This document shows, piece after piece, positions 16,787 to 25,586 of a stretch of 64,000 nt of DNA. The position numbers were made by a program, and so were the translations under genes. How positions within the stretch are numbered: the stretch's first letter is position 1; each line of letters begins with the position of its first letter. The notes below the pieces were generated by a model that saw only the letters and a list, made by a program, of their open reading frames with translations, was not told the origin of the DNA and ran no database searches. The stretch is from Prosthecobacter debontii (GTDB taxonomy: Bacteria > Verrucomicrobiota > Verrucomicrobiia > Verrucomicrobiales > Akkermansiaceae): NCBI GenBank assembly GCA_945873125.1, contig CAMCBV010000002.1, positions 1 to 64,000 on the forward strand. The letters are read 5' to 3'.

Positions 16787-18220
16787 ATGGCTGAATTAAC
16801 GAAACAAAAAACTTCCGCGCCGTATCTCCAGCAAGGAGCGAGTGAGGTGGAAGATGTGACCCGTGCGCTGCCTCACGCGGTGGGTCCGGAGAAATCCTTG
16901 CTCTCCAGCATGTTGCAAGATCCCCAGAACTACATCGGCGCTGCCGTTGAAGAAAAACTGACGCCCGGACATTTTTATCTACCGAATCATTCGACCTTGT
17001 TTGGAGTTCTTATTGGGTTGTTTGAGGCGGGTATCTCCTTCGAGCTCGTATCCTTGGTGCAGCGGTTGCTTGACAAAGGTTTGTTGGAGAAATGCGGTGG
17101 ACCGGGTTATGTCTCGGAGCTTTACACCTATGCGCCCAGCGCGGGGCATTTCCATCATCACCTTCAGCACGTCAAAGACAAATTTGTATTACGGGCGATC
17201 ATCCGCAGTGCGAATGAAGCCGTGGCGCAGGCATACGAGGCACCGGATGAAGTTCCCGAGCTTTTGGACTCGGTTGAGCAATCGATTCTTTCCATCCGGC
17301 AAAGCGCCGAGACGAACCAGGCTCAGACACTGGAGCAAACGGTTAAGGAAGTGATGATGAATTTCGAGATCTTGGTTTCCAAAGAGAAAGTTTCTGTGGG
17401 AATCAGCACGGGATTTGAGCAACTTGATAGAAAATCGGGTGGCTTGAAGCCAGGTGAAATGTTCGTGATCGCCGCGCGTCCTTCCATGGGTAAGACCTCT
17501 TTCATGATGAATATCGTTGAGCATGTTTGTTTGGATCAAAACAAACCGTGTATGGTGTTTTCGTGCGAAATGAGCTCGGCGCAACTGGTCCAGCGTTTGT
17601 TGTTTGCGAGAGCGAAGTTCGCGATTTCCCAGTTATCGCGCGGTTACTCACCCAAAAAGCAGGAACTTGAGAGAATTCGAAATTCAGCGATGCAGATCAT
17701 CAACTCGAAGCTATTCATCGATGATACCGCTGGAATTTCGATCAATGAATTGCGTGCGAAGGCGCGTCGTAAAAAACACGAAGAGGATATTCAGTTCATT
17801 GCGATTGATTACCTTCAGTTGATGAAATCCCGCACCAAGCAGGCAGAGAATTCAAGGGAGCGTGAGATTGCGGAAATTTCCGGGGGGATTAAAGCACTGG
17901 CCAAAGAACTGGGAATTCCGATTTTGATTCTCGCCCAGCTCAACCGGGGACCGGAAGGTCGGACCGGAAAAAGTCTGGGAGTTCCGCGTATGTCGGACCT
18001 TCGTGAATCCGGTTCGATTGAGCAGGATGCGGACCTTGTGGGTCTGCTTTACCGGAATAAATATTATGCCGAGAACGAAGAAGAACGTGCGGCCTTGGAG
18101 GGTAAAGCCGAATTGGTCTTGGCTAAAAACCGTAACGGCGAAACCGGTGCGATTCCGCTGACCTTCATTGAGGAGATGATGCGCTTCGAAAGCGGACCAC
18201 CGGCTGAGGAGCAAGAGTAA
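16787..18220 (+). CDS. dnaB: Replicative DNA helicase
   Basis: 477 residues when started at the ATG at 16787 (MAELTKQK); in-frame starts at 16700 and 16730 would add up to 29 residues of unlikely composition. An N-terminal DnaB domain (PHAVGPEKSLLSSMLQ) is followed by a RecA-like motor with Walker A ARPSMGKTS, Walker B FIAIDYLQLM and the DLRESGSIEQDAD region. It is the ring helicase that opens the replication fork and binds primase. Upstream, 16487-16786 holds a small hairpin (CCCTTT/AAAGGG at 16647-16662), AG-rich sequence and no other gene. Confidence 0.95.
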   Translation: MAELTKQKTSAPYLQQGASEVEDVTRALPHAVGPEKSLLSSMLQDPQNYIGAAVEEKLTPGHFYLPNHSTLFGVLIGLFEAGISFELVSLVQRLLDKGLLEKCGGPGYVSELYTYAPSAGHFHHHLQHVKDKFVLRAIIRSANEAVAQAYEAPDEVPELLDSVEQSILSIRQSAETNQAQTLEQTVKEVMMNFEILVSKEKVSVGISTGFEQLDRKSGGLKPGEMFVIAARPSMGKTSFMMNIVEHVCLDQNKPCMVFSCEMSSAQLVQRLLFARAKFAISQLSRGYSPKKQELERIRNSAMQIINSKLFIDDTAGISINELRAKARRKKHEEDIQFIAIDYLQLMKSRTKQAENSREREIAEISGGIKALAKELGIPILILAQLNRGPEGRTGKSLGVPRMSDLRESGSIEQDADLVGLLYRNKYYAENEEERAALEGKAELVLAKNRNGETGAIPLTFIEEMMRFESGPPAEEQE

Positions 18221-18276
18221 AGACGCAAGAATGGAGTTGGCTTGAACGCTCTAGGCGGTGGCTCCCTACCCATTTT

Positions 18277-20322
18277 TTACTTATCCGGATCAGGGATCTG
18301 TTTGAAAAGATCTGTCAGAATTCCCGGAGTCAGAATGGCCGGTGTGATGACGGGTTCTTTGTCAGGTAGTAAAAGCACGTTCACAGGAATCGCGGTGCGG
18401 CCGAGTTTTTCGAGCTTGGCTTCGATGGCAGAATTCGGAGCGGATTTGTCCGCTTTGAGAAAAACGACGCCCTTTTGTTTCGCGAGTGCGATCACTTTAT
18501 CCGTGTAGGCGACTTTTTTATTCACCTGGCACGTGAAACACCATTGCGCAGTGAAATCGATATAGACTGGAGTTCCTTCGGAAAGGAGGGCTGCGGTTTT
18601 TTCTTCAGACCATGCTTGCCACTCGAGGATCGAGGGTTTGGGTGGCAAGGTGAGCAAGACTCCAGCACCGAAACAGACCAGCGCAGTCACAACTGCGATA
18701 CCGCGCGCTTTCCTGGTGCGATGTGGTAAGAACCAGCGGCCGTAGACCCAAGCGGCGATGGCGATGAGGCAGAGTCCGAAGATGGGAGCGAGTAGATATT
18801 CTTGACCGATGAGGCCCGCGTAAAACCAGAGGAAGTATCCTGCGGAACCGAACAAGAGGAACGACATCGCTTGTTTAAATGATTCCATCCATGCTCCAGG
18901 TCGAGGCAGGGCTTCGACCAGAGAGGGATAAAAAGATAGAATCAGATAAGGCAACGCGAGGCCCAATGCCATGGCGGTGAAGCTGAGAAAAAATTGGCCA
19001 GACGGGAGTGCCAGAGTCGCACCGATGGCGACACCGAGAAAGGGTCCGGAGCATGGGGTGGCGACGACGGTAGCGAGCACACCTGAGAAAAAAGAACCCA
19101 GATGACCGCTTTTGTTTTGGAGTTTGCCACCGACAGAAGTCGCGGAAGTACCCATTTCAAAAAGTCCGAACATATTCAGTCCGAGGATGAACATGAGCAG
19201 CACGAGGACCACGACGACGTTTGGATCCTGGAGTTGGTAGCCCCAACCTTTGAGGGCGGTTCCGTCTCTGATTGCCGCGGCACGTGCGACAAACAGGATG
19301 CCGCTCAAGACTCCGAAAGAAGCCAATACGCCGGTTGCGAAACTCATGCCGTGCAGCGCGATCGAGCGGCGTTTTTCACCGGCTTGTTGGACGAAGCTCA
19401 TGATTTTCAAACCGATCACTGGAAAGACACAGGGCATCAAGTTGAGGATCATGCCACCAAGAAACATGCCACCAAGAATTTTGAGTAATTCTCCAAGCGA
19501 GATGCTTTCCGGTGCGGGCTGCGCGATACGAGTTTCCGGAATGATATAATTGGGTGGGCCGACAAGAATACCGGAAATCGAGTTTCCCTGTGGGATGGGA
19601 TCGTCTAAAAAATCGGTCTTTTTGCGTTCCAAAGTGAGTAGGAAGCCGTCTTCGATCGGGGTGACTTTGCCATTTTCTGAAAGAGCTTTGAGATAAGGTT
19701 CATTCGGAATGAAATCCACAGGACGCGCCCTGATTCCCTTGATTGCCAGTCGAACCGTATCGGGCGAAGCGGAGTCGGGTTTTGCCGATCGTGAAATCTC
19801 GGATGGCAGGGATTTTGGAATCGATTGGCGCGCGGTTTCAAACAAACCCGTTTGCTCAGGATCGATGACTTTGTTTTTGGAGACGGGCAGGTTGAGGGAA
19901 AAAATCGCTTCTTCATCGATGCAGGAATTGGCACAAATTTGCCAATTGGCTGTGGCGGAGAACGTGAAGGCTTCACCCTCGCTCAGGGTGGAGGGAGGCG
20001 TGATCTCCACCAGAAAAACCGGACTGCCGCTGTAGACAAAACTTTTTCCGCTGAAGCCCTCTTTGACTTCAGGGACGGGCCATTGGATGGCACCTGCTTT
20101 CGATCCATCAGGAAGCTTCCATGTGATCGAGGGCGGTAACTCGACTCCGCCGGACTGCAGGTAATAGCTGTGCCATTCCGCGGGGTGTTCAAGTTTAAGG
20201 GCGACTGTAAATGGATCTCCGGGAGCGACTGAAGTCACTTCAGGGATCAAAGTTGCTGTGGATTTCACCTTGTCAGCGGCGGCTGTGCAACAGAGAGCGA
20301 GCAGGAAAAACAGGTTACGCAT
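18277..20322 (-). CDS. dsbD: DsbD-like thiol:disulfide transporter with C-terminal thioredoxin domain
   Basis: 681 residues. A signal peptide (about 1-16) is followed by a periplasmic DsbD alpha-like domain with the paired cysteines ANWQICANSC. The membrane region has the two electron-carrying cysteines in NLMPCVFPV and ATPCSGPFLG. A C-terminal thioredoxin fold carries QWCFTCQ near residue 593. It passes reducing power from cytoplasmic thioredoxin across the inner membrane. All three redox centres are intact. The start is only about 50 bases from the REP array at 20371, so its promoter must lie in or beside the array. Confidence 0.92.
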   Translation of the reverse strand: MRNLFFLLALCCTAAADKVKSTATLIPEVTSVAPGDPFTVALKLEHPAEWHSYYLQSGGVELPPSITWKLPDGSKAGAIQWPVPEVKEGFSGKSFVYSGSPVFLVEITPPSTLSEGEAFTFSATANWQICANSCIDEEAIFSLNLPVSKNKVIDPEQTGLFETARQSIPKSLPSEISRSAKPDSASPDTVRLAIKGIRARPVDFIPNEPYLKALSENGKVTPIEDGFLLTLERKKTDFLDDPIPQGNSISGILVGPPNYIIPETRIAQPAPESISLGELLKILGGMFLGGMILNLMPCVFPVIGLKIMSFVQQAGEKRRSIALHGMSFATGVLASFGVLSGILFVARAAAIRDGTALKGWGYQLQDPNVVVVLVLLMFILGLNMFGLFEMGTSATSVGGKLQNKSGHLGSFFSGVLATVVATPCSGPFLGVAIGATLALPSGQFFLSFTAMALGLALPYLILSFYPSLVEALPRPGAWMESFKQAMSFLLFGSAGYFLWFYAGLIGQEYLLAPIFGLCLIAIAAWVYGRWFLPHRTRKARGIAVVTALVCFGAGVLLTLPPKPSILEWQAWSEEKTAALLSEGTPVYIDFTAQWCFTCQVNKKVAYTDKVIALAKQKGVVFLKADKSAPNSAIEAKLEKLGRTAIPVNVLLLPDKEPVITPAILTPGILTDLFKQIPDPDK

Positions 20323-20370
20323 GTCTGTATGAGACGATAGGAAGGGAATTCATCCAAATAAATTTTTTCA

Positions 20371-20765
20371 TAGGCAGCCCCGACTCATCGGGGCTACGCG
20401 TCCATATCTTGCGGCTGTTATAACGGAAAGGTCTTGATGGGGGATTGCGTGCCGCCAGATATGGACGTCTGAGGACAGACGTCCCTGCCTGAGATAAATC
20501 GCGGCGCAGGGGCTGGGACGCGTGTCACCACGCGTCCCTATCTTGCGGCTGTTATAACGGACAGGTCTTGATGGGGTATTGCGTGCCGCCAGATATGGAC
20601 GTCTGAGGACAGACGTCCCTGCCTGAGATGAATCGCGGCGCACGGGCAGGGACGCGTGTCTCCACGCGTCCGTATCTTCCGGTGGTTATTGTGGAAAGGT
20701 CTCGATGGGGTATTGCGCGCTGCCAGATATGGACGTCTGAGGACAGACGTCCCTGCCTGAGATGA
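20371..20765. repeat. REP/BIME array, three units, between dsbD and ffh
   Basis: Three tandem units of the same architecture as at 1570-3034. Hairpin A is AGCCCCGA type at 20376-20395, then GGGACGCGTG type at 20515-20538 and at 20650-20671. Hairpin B lies at 20463-20484, 20597-20618 and 20731-20752. The linker differs from the first array (GCGGCTGTTATAACGG; GTGCCGCCAGATAT instead of GCACCGTTAGATAT), so this is a distinct subfamily. It sits between two divergent genes, where REP elements are uncommon, and no transposase gene is next to it. Open frames across it are artefacts. Confidence 0.92.
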
Positions 20766-20825
20766 ATCCCTGCCATGAATTCACAGTTGAGCTTTGGGGG
20801 ATAAAACCTAGAGTCAAACAATACT

Positions 20826-22199
20826 ATGTTCTCAGCCCTCAGCGACAGCCTCGACAAGACCTTCCGTAACCTACGCGGGGTCGGTAAAATTTCCGAGAAA
20901 AACATCACGGATGCCTTGCGTGAAATTCGCATCGCACTCTTGGAGGCGGATGTGGAATTCGGCGTCGCCAAAGAACTCATCGCTCGGGTCAAAGAGGCGT
21001 CGATGGGGGAGAATGTTTTAAAATCAATCAAGCCCGGCGAGCAGATCGTCAAATTGTTTCAAGATGAACTCACACGGGTTTTGGGAGGTGACAACGTTCC
21101 GCTTGATCTGAATCCGCCCGCGCGGATTCTCATGGTCGGTTTGAATGGAGCGGGTAAGACCACGACCTCCGCGAAGCTCGCGCGCCGTCTTAAAAAAGAG
21201 GGACGCCGTCCATTGTTGGTGGCTTGTGATTTATATCGCCCGGCGGCGATCGATCAGTTGGTGACTTTGGCTGGCCAGATCGATGTGCCGGTGTTTGCTC
21301 CGGATCGAGGTGAAACGGATTTACTAAAAGTGGCGCGTGAGGCGATTGCTCATGGCGAGAAAACAGGAGCGACCGTTTTGATTTTCGATACCGCGGGTCG
21401 CCAAGAAATTGATGACAAGCTCATTGAGGAATTGAAGCGGTTGCATGCGTTTTTGAAGCCGAAAGAAACGCTTTTGGTTGCGGATGCCGCGACCGGACAA
21501 CAGGCGGTTTCCGTGGCAAAGCATTTCGATGATGCGGTGGGAATCACTGGCATTGTGCTGACAAAATTGGACGGTGATGCTCGCGGCGGTGCGGCGCTTT
21601 CCATGCGTGAGGTGACGGGTAAGCCGATCAAATACGCGGGTGAGGGAGAGAAGCTTGATCAGTTGATGGAGTTCCATCCATCGCGTATGGCGGACCGAAT
21701 TCTCGGCATGGGCGATATCGTCAGCATGGTCGAGAGCGTGTCGGATAAGATCAACGAAGCCGATGCCATGCGCTCGGTGAAGCGGATGCAGGAGGGGAAA
21801 TTCGATTTCAATGATTTCCTGGATCAGATGAAAATGATCCAAAATCTCGGGCCGCTTGAGGGCTTGCTCGGATTGATGCCGGGGTTTAACAAGATCAAAA
21901 AACAACTGCCAACGGGTGCGCTTGATAATAGCAAGTTAAAGCGCACCGAGGCGATTGTGCTTTCGATGACCCCGTATGAACGTGCGCGTCCGGAAATCAT
22001 CAAGGCGTCACGTCGTCAACGCATTGCCGCGGGTTCGGGCACTTCCATCGTGCAGGTCAACCAGCTCATCAAGCAGTTCGGAGAAATGCGTAAAATGATG
22101 AAGTCACCCGGCAAAATGAAGAACATGATGAAGCAAATGGGCGGGGCCGCCGGCATGGGCGACATGATGAAAGGTTTGGGCGGGAAGTTTCCGTTTTAG
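20826..22199 (+). CDS. ffh: Signal recognition particle protein
   Basis: 457 residues. The N domain (about 1-90) precedes the SRP GTPase with G1 VGLNGAGKTTT, DTAGRQ and TKLDGDARGG, then a methionine-rich M domain ending in KMMKSPGKMKNMMKQMGG. It binds SRP RNA and signal sequences and docks with FtsY for co-translational membrane insertion. Length is normal. The start ATG at 20826 matches the standard MFSALSDSLDKTF opening. A REP array ends about 60 bases upstream. No SRP RNA gene was recognised nearby. Confidence 0.97.
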   Translation: MFSALSDSLDKTFRNLRGVGKISEKNITDALREIRIALLEADVEFGVAKELIARVKEASMGENVLKSIKPGEQIVKLFQDELTRVLGGDNVPLDLNPPARILMVGLNGAGKTTTSAKLARRLKKEGRRPLLVACDLYRPAAIDQLVTLAGQIDVPVFAPDRGETDLLKVAREAIAHGEKTGATVLIFDTAGRQEIDDKLIEELKRLHAFLKPKETLLVADAATGQQAVSVAKHFDDAVGITGIVLTKLDGDARGGAALSMREVTGKPIKYAGEGEKLDQLMEFHPSRMADRILGMGDIVSMVESVSDKINEADAMRSVKRMQEGKFDFNDFLDQMKMIQNLGPLEGLLGLMPGFNKIKKQLPTGALDNSKLKRTEAIVLSMTPYERARPEIIKASRRQRIAAGSGTSIVQVNQLIKQFGEMRKMMKSPGKMKNMMKQMGGAAGMGDMMKGLGGKFPF

Positions 22200-22370
22200 G
22201 AAAGAGCTGGGAAATTCCCTCCATTTAAAAATCATCAATCCTGACGCACGTGGGTGAGAATATTCTCATGCTGTTTTATCGGATCAATTTTTTCTGGTGG
22301 TAATCAACTCCATGGCAAGTCGAATTTAAGTAATATCCATTGACCCTAGCAAGTTGAGTTGCCGCTACTA

Positions 22371-23723
22371 TCATTTTCCGATGCAAAAGCTCGAGAAGAT
22401 CACGTCCAAGAGGTCTTCGGTGTCCACTTTACCGGGGATTTCGCCGAGAGCGTCGAGGGCTTCTCGGAGGTCGATGGCGGCGAGTTCGGGGTTGGTGGCG
22501 AGTTCGGTGAGGAGGTCGAGCGCCGTGTGTAGGCTGGTTTGGGCGATTTTGAGAGAGGCTTGATGGCGAGCGTTGATGGCAACGGCATGCTCTCCGAAAT
22601 CGGCTTCGGTAAAATGGAGGGAGGTGCGGATTTTTTCGGATAGTGGCTCTAAGCCATCGTCTTTCAAACAAGAGATGCGGATCGCATCGACGTCTTTCCA
22701 TGACGGATGTTCGCCGAGATCGGATTTGTTGAGGACGAGCAGGTGAGTGGCGTGGTTGGAGGGATAAACGGCGCGTTCGGGGCGGGGCTGTGAGGCATCG
22801 GCGACTTCCAGCAGGAGATCCGCGGATTCGATTTGGCGGACGGTGCGTTGGATACCTTGGGATTCGATCATGTTATCGGATTCGCGTATACCGGCGGTAT
22901 CGACGAGGCGGAGTGGGATGTCGTGGAGGTTGATGACCTCCTCGATCGTATCGCGCGTGGTTCCTGCGATATCGGAAACGATGGCGCGATCAAAGCCAAG
23001 CAGGCGATTGAGTAGGGAGGATTTGCCGACATTCGGCTCGCCGAAAATGACCGTGCGCACGCCTTCGCGCAGCACGCGACCCTGATCGGCTGTGGCGAGG
23101 AGAGAATTTATTGTTTCGAGGATTTTTTCTATTCTTGCGCGTAGTTCAAGGGTGGTTTGTGGGTCGATATCCTCGTCAGGAAAATCGATCCATGCCTCAA
23201 GGTGGGCGAGAACTTTGAGCAGTTCATCGCGCGCGGCGGTTGTGCGTTTGCCAAGAGTGCCTTCGAGTTGCGAATGTGCGGCGCGGATGGCGAGGCGGGT
23301 TTGCGCGGAAATGAGATCCATGATCCCTTCTGCCTGTGTGAGATCGAGTTTTCCGTTGAGGAAAGCGCGTTGGGAAAACTCTCCGGGTGATGCGTGGATC
23401 GCGCCACATTGGAGGAAGCGAGCTAGCGCCTCGCGGGTGACAAGAATACCTCCGTGGCCTGCAAATTCCACCGTATCCTCGCCAGTGAAAGAATGCGGTC
23501 CCAGGAAAACGGTGAGCAAACCCTCATCGATCACAGTGCCTGCCGCATCGCGAATTTTACAAAGCCGCGCGAGACGCGGCATCGTGGATGAAGCGATCCC
23601 GCCGGTGCAGAGATCGGCGATCCTGAGCGCCTCAGAACCGGAGATGCGGATGAGGGAGATCGCGCCAACGCCCATTGGGCTGGCAATGGCGGCGATTGTT
23701 GAGGAATTCGGCGAAATCGTCAT
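22371..23723 (-). CDS. mnmE: tRNA uridine-5-carboxymethylaminomethyl modification GTPase
   Basis: 450 residues. An N-terminal formyl-THF-binding domain, a helical domain and an inserted G domain: GEPNVGKS near residue 227, the effector segment DIAGTTRD and VDTAGIRE, NKSD. The C-terminus ends in CIGK, the conserved catalytic cysteine motif. With MnmG it modifies wobble uridine 34 in several tRNAs. It is not adjacent to mnmG here. It converges with ffh across a 171-base gap in which I see no clear terminator. Confidence 0.96.
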   Translation of the reverse strand: MTISPNSSTIAAIASPMGVGAISLIRISGSEALRIADLCTGGIASSTMPRLARLCKIRDAAGTVIDEGLLTVFLGPHSFTGEDTVEFAGHGGILVTREALARFLQCGAIHASPGEFSQRAFLNGKLDLTQAEGIMDLISAQTRLAIRAAHSQLEGTLGKRTTAARDELLKVLAHLEAWIDFPDEDIDPQTTLELRARIEKILETINSLLATADQGRVLREGVRTVIFGEPNVGKSSLLNRLLGFDRAIVSDIAGTTRDTIEEVINLHDIPLRLVDTAGIRESDNMIESQGIQRTVRQIESADLLLEVADASQPRPERAVYPSNHATHLLVLNKSDLGEHPSWKDVDAIRISCLKDDGLEPLSEKIRTSLHFTEADFGEHAVAINARHQASLKIAQTSLHTALDLLTELATNPELAAIDLREALDALGEIPGKVDTEDLLDVIFSSFCIGK

Positions 23724-23841
23724 CTAAGTTCGAAATACTTAGTTTGCCGAGGCGGGCTCAGCAATTTCTTTTCCTCTGCTGCTGAGGAATTCTGAGTAAA
23801 TGGAGCGGTTGCTTGCGAATGGGTTTGATTTGGATCGATGA

Positions 23842-23870
23842 GGTGGACGAGATCGGGTGGACGAGATCGG
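23842..23870. repeat. Tandem 14-bp direct repeat upstream of cimA
   Basis: GGTGGACGAGATCGG occurs twice with a 14-base period (23842-23856 and 23856-23870). It lies in the divergent gap between mnmE and cimA, about 90 bases before the cimA start. It may be a short slippage product or a pair of regulator half-sites. Confidence 0.5.
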
Positions 23871-23958
23871 CGCTCTGTTTCTGGAAATGGTAGGTTTGCG
23901 TCTTACGTCTTGCGCCAGCGGGCGCTGAAGTCTAGCCTGCGCACCCCGCACCGGCCAT

Positions 23959-25536
23959 ATGAAACCTGTTTACATTTACGACACGACTTTGCGCGATGGA
24001 ACCCAAGGAGAGGGATTTCAGCTTTCCGGTCTGGATAAACTGCGCATCGCGAGGCATTTGGATCAATTCGGGGTGGATTACATCGAGGGTGGCTGGCCGG
24101 GCTCGAATCCCAAGGATGTGGAGTTTTTCCGTGAGGCGAAGAAGCTGGATTTGAAACACGCGAAGCTCGCGGCATTTGGATCGACCCGTCGGGCGGGTGT
24201 CAAGGTTGAGGAGGATCCCCAAGTGAGGTTGTTGCTTGAGGCTGAGACTCCCGTGGTGACCATTTTTGGTAAAAGCTGGGAATTGCAAGTGACTGAAATT
24301 TTGCGAACCACCGTTGAGGAGAATCAGGCGATGATTCGCGATACGGTTGATTACCTCGTCAAGAACGGCCGCGAGGTCATTTATGATGCGGAGCATTTTT
24401 TTGATGGATACAAGGATTCACCAGCGCATGCTCTGGCAACGCTGAAGGCAGCGGCTGATGGGGGTGCGGCTTGTTTGGTCCTCTGTGATACAAACGGAGG
24501 AACCCTTCCGAAAGAAGTCATGGAAATATGCGCGGCGGTTCGCGCGCATTTGCCGGCCACTCCGATCGGAATTCATACCCATAACGATTGCGAGCTTGCG
24601 GTGGCAAATGCGATCGCGGCGGTGGATGCCGGAGCGATCCAAGTGCAGGGCACGATCAACGGTTACGGAGAGCGCACGGGAAACTGCAACCTTACGTCAG
24701 TGATTCCCATCTTGCAGTTGAAAATGGGGATCGGTGCGGTGCCGCGTTTGGAAGAGCTGCGTGATTTGTCATTTTTTGTCGATGACGTGTCGAACAATCC
24801 TCATTTTGTGCGAGCTCCGTTTGTGGGTCGCACGGCATTCGCTCACAAGGGAGGCATGCACGTGAATGCGGTTCAGAAACTGGCACGCAGCTATGAGCAC
24901 ATTGTTCCAGCCAGCGTTGGAAATGAGCAGACCATTCTCGTCTCGGAGTTGAGCGGCCAGTCCAACATTCTTCTGAAAGCCGAGCAGATCGGAATGCCGA
25001 TCGAAAAAGGTGCGCCGGAAGCCGCGGCGATTCTCACCCGGGTGAAAGAGCTGGAGCACGAAGGTTATTCGTTTGAAGCGGCTGGCGGATCGCTCGAGTT
25101 ACTGATTCGCCGTGAGCTTGGAAAGTATGAGAAACCTTTCCAAGCCAACGAGTATCACGTCAGTTTCCGTCAGTATCGTGATGGTCATGCGCCGGTTTGT
25201 GAGGCGACGGTGAAGCTCAGTGTGAATGGTGAAAAGGAACTCACGGTCGCCGAGGGTAACGGTGTGGTGAACGCGCTCGACCTCGCTTTACGAAAAGCCC
25301 TGTTGCCATTTTATCCAGAAATCGCCGAGGTTTCCTTAATTGATTACAAAGTCCGTATCCTCGACAGTCAGGATACGACTGCCGCAAAAACCCGTGTTCT
25401 CATTGTTTCGTCCCACGGAGACAAGACATGGGGGACGGTAGGCGTGTCCGGCAGCGTGATTGAGGCAAGTTGGATTGCCTTGGTGGATGGAATCGATCTA
25501 TTCCTTCAACGTAGAAGACAGGCCAATTTGAAATAA
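23959..25536 (+). CDS. cimA: Citramalate synthase
   Basis: 525 residues of the HMG-CoA lyase-like/LeuA superfamily. The barrel starts YIYDTTLRDGTQGEGF, with HTHNDCELAVANA and the GTINGYGERTGNCNL motif carrying metal ligands. The C-terminal LeuA allosteric domain is present (from about 390). It condenses pyruvate with acetyl-CoA to citramalate, the first step of threonine-independent isoleucine synthesis. GQGEGF and the long form distinguish this family from 2-isopropylmalate synthase. Feedback by isoleucine is expected from the C-terminal domain. No leuCD genes are adjacent. Confidence 0.94.
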   Translation: MKPVYIYDTTLRDGTQGEGFQLSGLDKLRIARHLDQFGVDYIEGGWPGSNPKDVEFFREAKKLDLKHAKLAAFGSTRRAGVKVEEDPQVRLLLEAETPVVTIFGKSWELQVTEILRTTVEENQAMIRDTVDYLVKNGREVIYDAEHFFDGYKDSPAHALATLKAAADGGAACLVLCDTNGGTLPKEVMEICAAVRAHLPATPIGIHTHNDCELAVANAIAAVDAGAIQVQGTINGYGERTGNCNLTSVIPILQLKMGIGAVPRLEELRDLSFFVDDVSNNPHFVRAPFVGRTAFAHKGGMHVNAVQKLARSYEHIVPASVGNEQTILVSELSGQSNILLKAEQIGMPIEKGAPEAAAILTRVKELEHEGYSFEAAGGSLELLIRRELGKYEKPFQANEYHVSFRQYRDGHAPVCEATVKLSVNGEKELTVAEGNGVVNALDLALRKALLPFYPEIAEVSLIDYKVRILDSQDTTAAKTRVLIVSSHGDKTWGTVGVSGSVIEASWIALVDGIDLFLQRRRQANLK

Positions 25537-25586
25537 CTTCGATTTTTTCGAAATAGCCGTCATCCCCGCTCAGTAATCATAAAACC

